A DNA stretch of 9,395 nucleotides from Lachnospiraceae bacterium (GTDB lineage: Bacteria; Bacillota_A; Clostridia; Lachnospirales; Lachnospiraceae). Of this stretch, positions 6,174 through 9,395 are shown one piece after another. The stretch is taken from NCBI GenBank assembly GCA_017620055.1, contig JAFZRD010000058.1, forward strand, positions 1 to 9,395, given 5' to 3'. The notes beneath the pieces were generated by a model. It did not search any database and was not told the DNA's origin. It saw only the letters and a program-made list of their open reading frames with translations. The translations under genes were made by a program, and so were the position numbers. How positions within the stretch are numbered: the stretch's first letter is position 1; every line of letters starts with the position of its first letter.

Positions 6174-7469
6174 ATGAAAAAGAAGTTAGTGAGCATTATG
6201 ATGGCATCCGTTATGGTCCTCGGCCTTACGGCCTGCGGAAAATCACAGGATGCCACGCCTGCACCTGCAGCGGATGAGACGGCGGCGGAAGTATCAACAG
6301 AGGCTCCGGCCGATGCTTCCGATGAAGCTGAGCCGGCAACGGAAGAAGCCGGAGAGGATGATTTTCGCATAGGTATCGTTACGGGGTCGTTCGCGCAGTC
6401 TGAGGATGACAGGCGCGGTGCCGAGGCGTTCCAGAAGAAGTACGGTGCCGATAAGGTGACACTTGCCATCTATCCCGACGATTTCATCGAGGAAATGGAT
6501 ACCACGATACAGATAGTATCAAACATCGCTGACGATCCGAAGATCAAGGCGATCATCGTTAATCAGGCCGTTGAAGGGACAACCGAATCTTTCAAAAAGG
6601 TCAAGGAGAAGAGACCCGATATCCTGTGCATCGCCGGTGAAACTTTTGACGTGTTTGATGATATAAAAGGTGTGGCGGATCTTGTGGTCAATAACGATTT
6701 TGTCGCCCGCGGATATCTGATGATAAGAACCGCACATGAACTCGGATGTGATACGTTTGTCCATATCTCGTTCCCTCGTCATCTGTCATACGATATCTAT
6801 TCGAGACGTGTAAACATCATGAAGGCTGCCTGTGAAGAGTTCGGTATGAAGTTTGCTATGGAGGAGGCTCCCGATCCGACCACGGAGGTTGGTGTTCCCG
6901 GAGCACAGGCATATATCACCGAGCATGTACCTGAGTGGGTAGCTAAATACGGAGTCAATTCCGCATACTTCTGCACAAACGATGCTCACACCGAGCCTCT
7001 CATCAAAGGACTGATGGAGCACGGCGGTTACTTTATCGAGGCCGATCTTCCGTCACCCATAATGGGATACCCGGGAGCATTGGATCTTGATATCACGGGA
7101 GCGAGCGGAGATTTTGAGGAGATAACGAAGGAAGTTGAGGAAGCTGTAGTTGCAAATGGCGGCGCAGGAAGATTCGGTACGTGGACATCGTCATACGGAT
7201 TCACCAATTCCGCCGGACTGGCCGAACATGCCCGCAATGTGCTGATGGGGAAAAGCGAGTTGACGAACCTCAACGATATATTATCCGCATACAGGATATA
7301 CACACCCGAGACCGAATGGAACGGCTCGAAGTTTACAAATGCCTCAACGGGCGAAGTGATGGATAATGTCTTCCTTGTTTATCAGGATACGTATATCTTC
7401 GGAGATCCCGGTCATTACATGGGAGTAACGAAGGTACAGGTTCCTGAACAGTACTTTACGATCGAGTAA
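6174..7469 (+). CDS. DUF3798-type periplasmic-binding-like lipoprotein
   Basis: The 431-residue protein starts with a lipoprotein signal peptide: a KKK n-region, a hydrophobic core and lipobox LTAC with acylated Cys21. A low-complexity Ala/Glu/Asp/Pro linker (about 24-62) would hold the globular part off the membrane. The rest, from FRIGIVTGSFAQSEDD (64-79), has the alternating strand/helix pattern of a type I periplasmic-binding fold and looks like DUF3798, a family of uncharacterised Firmicutes proteins; that name is from recognition, not a search. It would bind an unknown small ligand outside the membrane. No ABC permease or ATPase gene is adjacent within the window. It lies instead between two sensor kinases, 13 bp after one and 22 bp before the other, so a role as ligand-presenting co-receptor, like LuxP for LuxQ, is plausible but inferred. 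Confidence 0.85.
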   Translation: MKKKLVSIMMASVMVLGLTACGKSQDATPAPAADETAAEVSTEAPADASDEAEPATEEAGEDDFRIGIVTGSFAQSEDDRRGAEAFQKKYGADKVTLAIYPDDFIEEMDTTIQIVSNIADDPKIKAIIVNQAVEGTTESFKKVKEKRPDILCIAGETFDVFDDIKGVADLVVNNDFVARGYLMIRTAHELGCDTFVHISFPRHLSYDIYSRRVNIMKAACEEFGMKFAMEEAPDPTTEVGVPGAQAYITEHVPEWVAKYGVNSAYFCTNDAHTEPLIKGLMEHGGYFIEADLPSPIMGYPGALDLDITGASGDFEEITKEVEEAVVANGGAGRFGTWTSSYGFTNSAGLAEHARNVLMGKSELTNLNDILSAYRIYTPETEWNGSKFTNASTGEVMDNVFLVYQDTYIFGDPGHYMGVTKVQVPEQYFTIE

Positions 7470-7491
7470 CAACCGCAAAAGGGGATGACCG

Positions 7492-9395
7492 ATGAGCGAG
7501 CAGGATAAACAGATCAGAACAGAAGGATCGCGAAGATTCGGACACAAGAAGCACGGTATGCTCATACCGCTGATACTTGTGTTTGTGTTCATTGCCGTTA
7601 TGGCGATCTATACTTCGCGTCTGATGAAAAACGCTGCCGTGTCGAATTCGAATGCCGTCATAGAAGACAGGGTGCTCAACGTTTCTTCGATGATCAACAA
7701 TCATCTGAACACCGCGGAGAACATCCTGCATGTCACTGCCGACTCGGTCTATCATATGCTCGTTTCGGGAAGTACATCCGCGAGAATACACGAATTCCTG
7801 GTCGAAGAGACGACAAACGTTGAGCAGCAGTTTAACGAGAACTTTACCGGACTGTATGGCGTCATCATGGCACGGTACATGGACGGTCTTAACTGGGAAC
7901 CGCCGGAAGGGTGGGATCCCACCACACGTGACTGGTATATCATAGCAAAAGAGAGCGACGGTAAGGTCGCGTTCGTTCCGCCTTATGTTGATGCGCAGAC
8001 GGGCAACGTTATCATTTCCGTATGCAGAATGCTTCCGGACCGTCAGAACATCATCTCTCTTGATGTCCAGCTTCAGGGCATTCAGGACATGATGAAAGAA
8101 CTTACCGTGAACGGCAAGGGCTACGGATTTGTAGTGGACGGGGACGGATTTATCGTTGCGCACGGCGATGAGAACATTAAAGGAACCAATATCACCGACA
8201 CGCCTGAAGGAACACAGTTATTTGAAAGAATAAAAGAAGCCGGAAACGGCAGCTTCACATACACTTACAACGGTGAAGAGTGCACCGTGTTCGCCAACGG
8301 GATAACGAACGACTGGCACGTTGTCATGGTCGTCGGCAACACGGAGATGTATGAGGAAACAAGAAGCCAGATCATGGTGAACGGTCTGATATACGTACTC
8401 GTATTTGCCATGATCGCTCTGTTCTATATCGTCGGATACAGGAATGAGCGCAAATACACGAAGAATGTCGAGGAGATGAAGCTCGAAGAACAGAAGGCTT
8501 CATACGAGAGAAAGGTGCTTGAACTCGAGAAGGATGCCGCAAATGCATCCAACAAGGCAAAGAGTGATTTTCTCGCAAATATGTCCCATGAGATCAGGAC
8601 ACCCATGAACGCGATAATCGGAATGGACGAGATGATCCTTCGTTCATCGCCGTCGGATCCGGTCAGGAAATATGCGCTTGATATCCAGAGCGCGGGCAAA
8701 ACGCTGCTGTCGATCATCAACGATATCCTCGATTTCTCCAAGATCGAGTCGGGTAAGATGGAACTGATACCTGTCGAATACAGCTTCTCGTCGGTCATGA
8801 ACGATGTCGTCAACATGACCATGAAGAAGGCTCAGGACAAAGGACTCGAGTATAAGCTCAATATTTCCGAGGATATACCGACGGTCCTTCAGGGTGATGA
8901 GATCAGGGTCCGTCAGGTCATGCTCAATCTGATCAACAACGCTATCAAGTATACTCCTGAGGGAAGCGTGTCGGTTGATGTTTCGTATGACAGGGGAACG
9001 GAGATGCTCTGGGTGGTCGTATCGGATACGGGCATCGGTATCAAAAACGAAGACCTCGGCAAACTGTTCGGTTCGTTCCAGCGTCTTGAGGAGGACAAGA
9101 ACAGAAACATTGAGGGAACAGGCCTCGGCCTTAACATCACTATGCGTCTTGTCAAGATGATGGGCGGAACGATCGGTGTCAACAGCAAGTACGGAGAGGG
9201 TACGACGTTCACCGCACAGATGAAACAGGCCATGATCGACCGGACACCTATAGGTGATTTTGCGCAGAACATCACGAAGATGCAGACAAGCAAGGAAGAA
9301 TACAGGCCTTCTCTTATCGCACCGTCGGCGAAGATACTCGTTGTGGATGATAATGACATGAACCTTGAGGTTATAGAGAGTCTTCTCGAGGACAC
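7492..9395 (+). CDS. Hybrid histidine kinase with Cache sensor (C-terminus cut by window edge)
   Basis: The frame is open for 634 codons to the window end. A membrane helix (about 23-41) is followed by an extracytoplasmic Cache-type sensor (about 45-285) with the typical RDWY motif (146-149), a [10 protein letters not shown] segment (162-171) and [15 protein letters not shown] (210-224). A second helix (about 296-316) and a coiled coil (about 320-358) lead to HisKA with His366 in [10 protein letters not shown], then HATPase with N-box Asn483, G1 box DTGIGI (512-517) and G2 box GTGLGL (542-547). A receiver domain starts at KILVVDDND (614-622); its phosphoacceptor lies beyond the window. Cache sensors commonly bind amino acids, carboxylates or similar small molecules. 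The start is chosen for AAAAGGGG at 7477-7484, 7 nt upstream; an ATG at 7485 opens only a seven-codon frame. The catalytic core closely resembles that of the kinase at 3653-6160, suggesting duplication with exchange of sensor. Confidence 0.92.
   Translation, partial: MSEQDKQIRTEGSRRFGHKKHGMLIPLILVFVFIAVMAIYTSRLMKNAAVSNSNAVIEDRVLNVSSMINNHLNTAENILHVTADSVYHMLVSGSTSARIHEFLVEETTNVEQQFNENFTGLYGVIMARYMDGLNWEPPEGWDPTTRDWYIIAKESDGKVAFVPPYVDAQTGNVIISVCRMLPDRQNIISLDVQLQGIQDMMKELTVNGKGYGFVVDGDGFIVAHGDENIKGTNITDTPEGTQLFERIKEAGNGSFTYTYNGEECTVFANGITNDWHVVMVVGNTEMYEETRSQIMVNGLIYVLVFAMIALFYIVGYRNERKYTKNVEEMKLEEQKASYERKVLELEKDAANASNKAKSDFLANMSHEIRTPMNAIIGMDEMILRSSPSDPVRKYALDIQSAGKTLLSIINDILDFSKIESGKMELIPVEYSFSSVMNDVVNMTMKKAQDKGLEYKLNISEDIPTVLQGDEIRVRQVMLNLINNAIKYTPEGSVSVDVSYDRGTEMLWVVVSDTGIGIKNEDLGKLFGSFQRLEEDKNRNIEGTGLGLNITMRLVKMMGGTIGVNSKYGEGTTFTAQMKQAMIDRTPIGDFAQNITKMQTSKEEYRPSLIAPSAKILVVDDNDMNLEVIESLLED

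Noticed and set aside
7456..8163. Long antisense open frame (235 codons) opposite the Cache kinase
   Set aside because: It lies entirely opposite well-supported genes, has no recognisable domain or ribosome site, and its composition mirrors the sense codons.
8913..9395. Antisense open frame of 160 codons at the right edge
   Set aside because: It is opposite the HATPase/receiver part of the second kinase; the translation is Ser/Ile/Leu-rich shadow sequence with no motif.

Overview
The window reads as part of a signalling locus from a Gram-positive Clostridia-type bacterium, plausibly Lachnospiraceae-like. This is inferred from strong AGGAGG/GGAGGTG ribosome sites, a LytTR-DUF3021 pair, a DUF3798-type lipoprotein and HAMP-GGDEF and hybrid-kinase architectures common in gut and rumen Clostridia. 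The family-level placement is a guess. Coding density is very high, and I see no rRNA, tRNA, CRISPR array, insertion sequence or prophage gene.

Layout. Positions 1-1075 on the minus strand carry the first 358 codons of a membrane-bound, HAMP-containing protein that enters a GGDEF (diguanylate cyclase) domain as it runs off the window. A divergent control region (1076-1291) follows. It holds a 26-bp inverted repeat, two 13-bp near-identical direct repeats exactly 21 bp apart, and candidate promoters in both directions. From 1292 to the right edge all genes lie on the plus strand, with overlaps or gaps of at most 22 bp, so they look like one operon: a LytTR DNA-binding protein without a receiver domain; a four-helix DUF3021 membrane protein; a protein of two receiver-like domains with no output domain; a stand-alone HPt phosphotransfer protein; a hybrid histidine kinase with an extracytoplasmic domain plus a 7TM bundle; a DUF3798-type periplasmic-binding-like lipoprotein; and a second hybrid histidine kinase with a Cache-type sensor, cut by the window end inside its receiver domain.

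How the parts may work together (inference). The two hybrid kinases have very similar catalytic cores but different sensors. They could feed phosphate through their own receivers to the shared HPt protein and then to the C-terminal receiver of the two-receiver protein. The lipoprotein sits between the kinases with no visible transporter genes, which suggests a ligand-binding partner for one or both kinases. No REC-plus-DNA-binding response regulator is visible, so the output of the relay is unknown. The LytTR/DUF3021 pair probably controls transcription of the operon and perhaps of the divergent GGDEF gene through the 21-bp-spaced repeats. Both the self-contained multi-input relay and the candidate LytTR operator merit attention.
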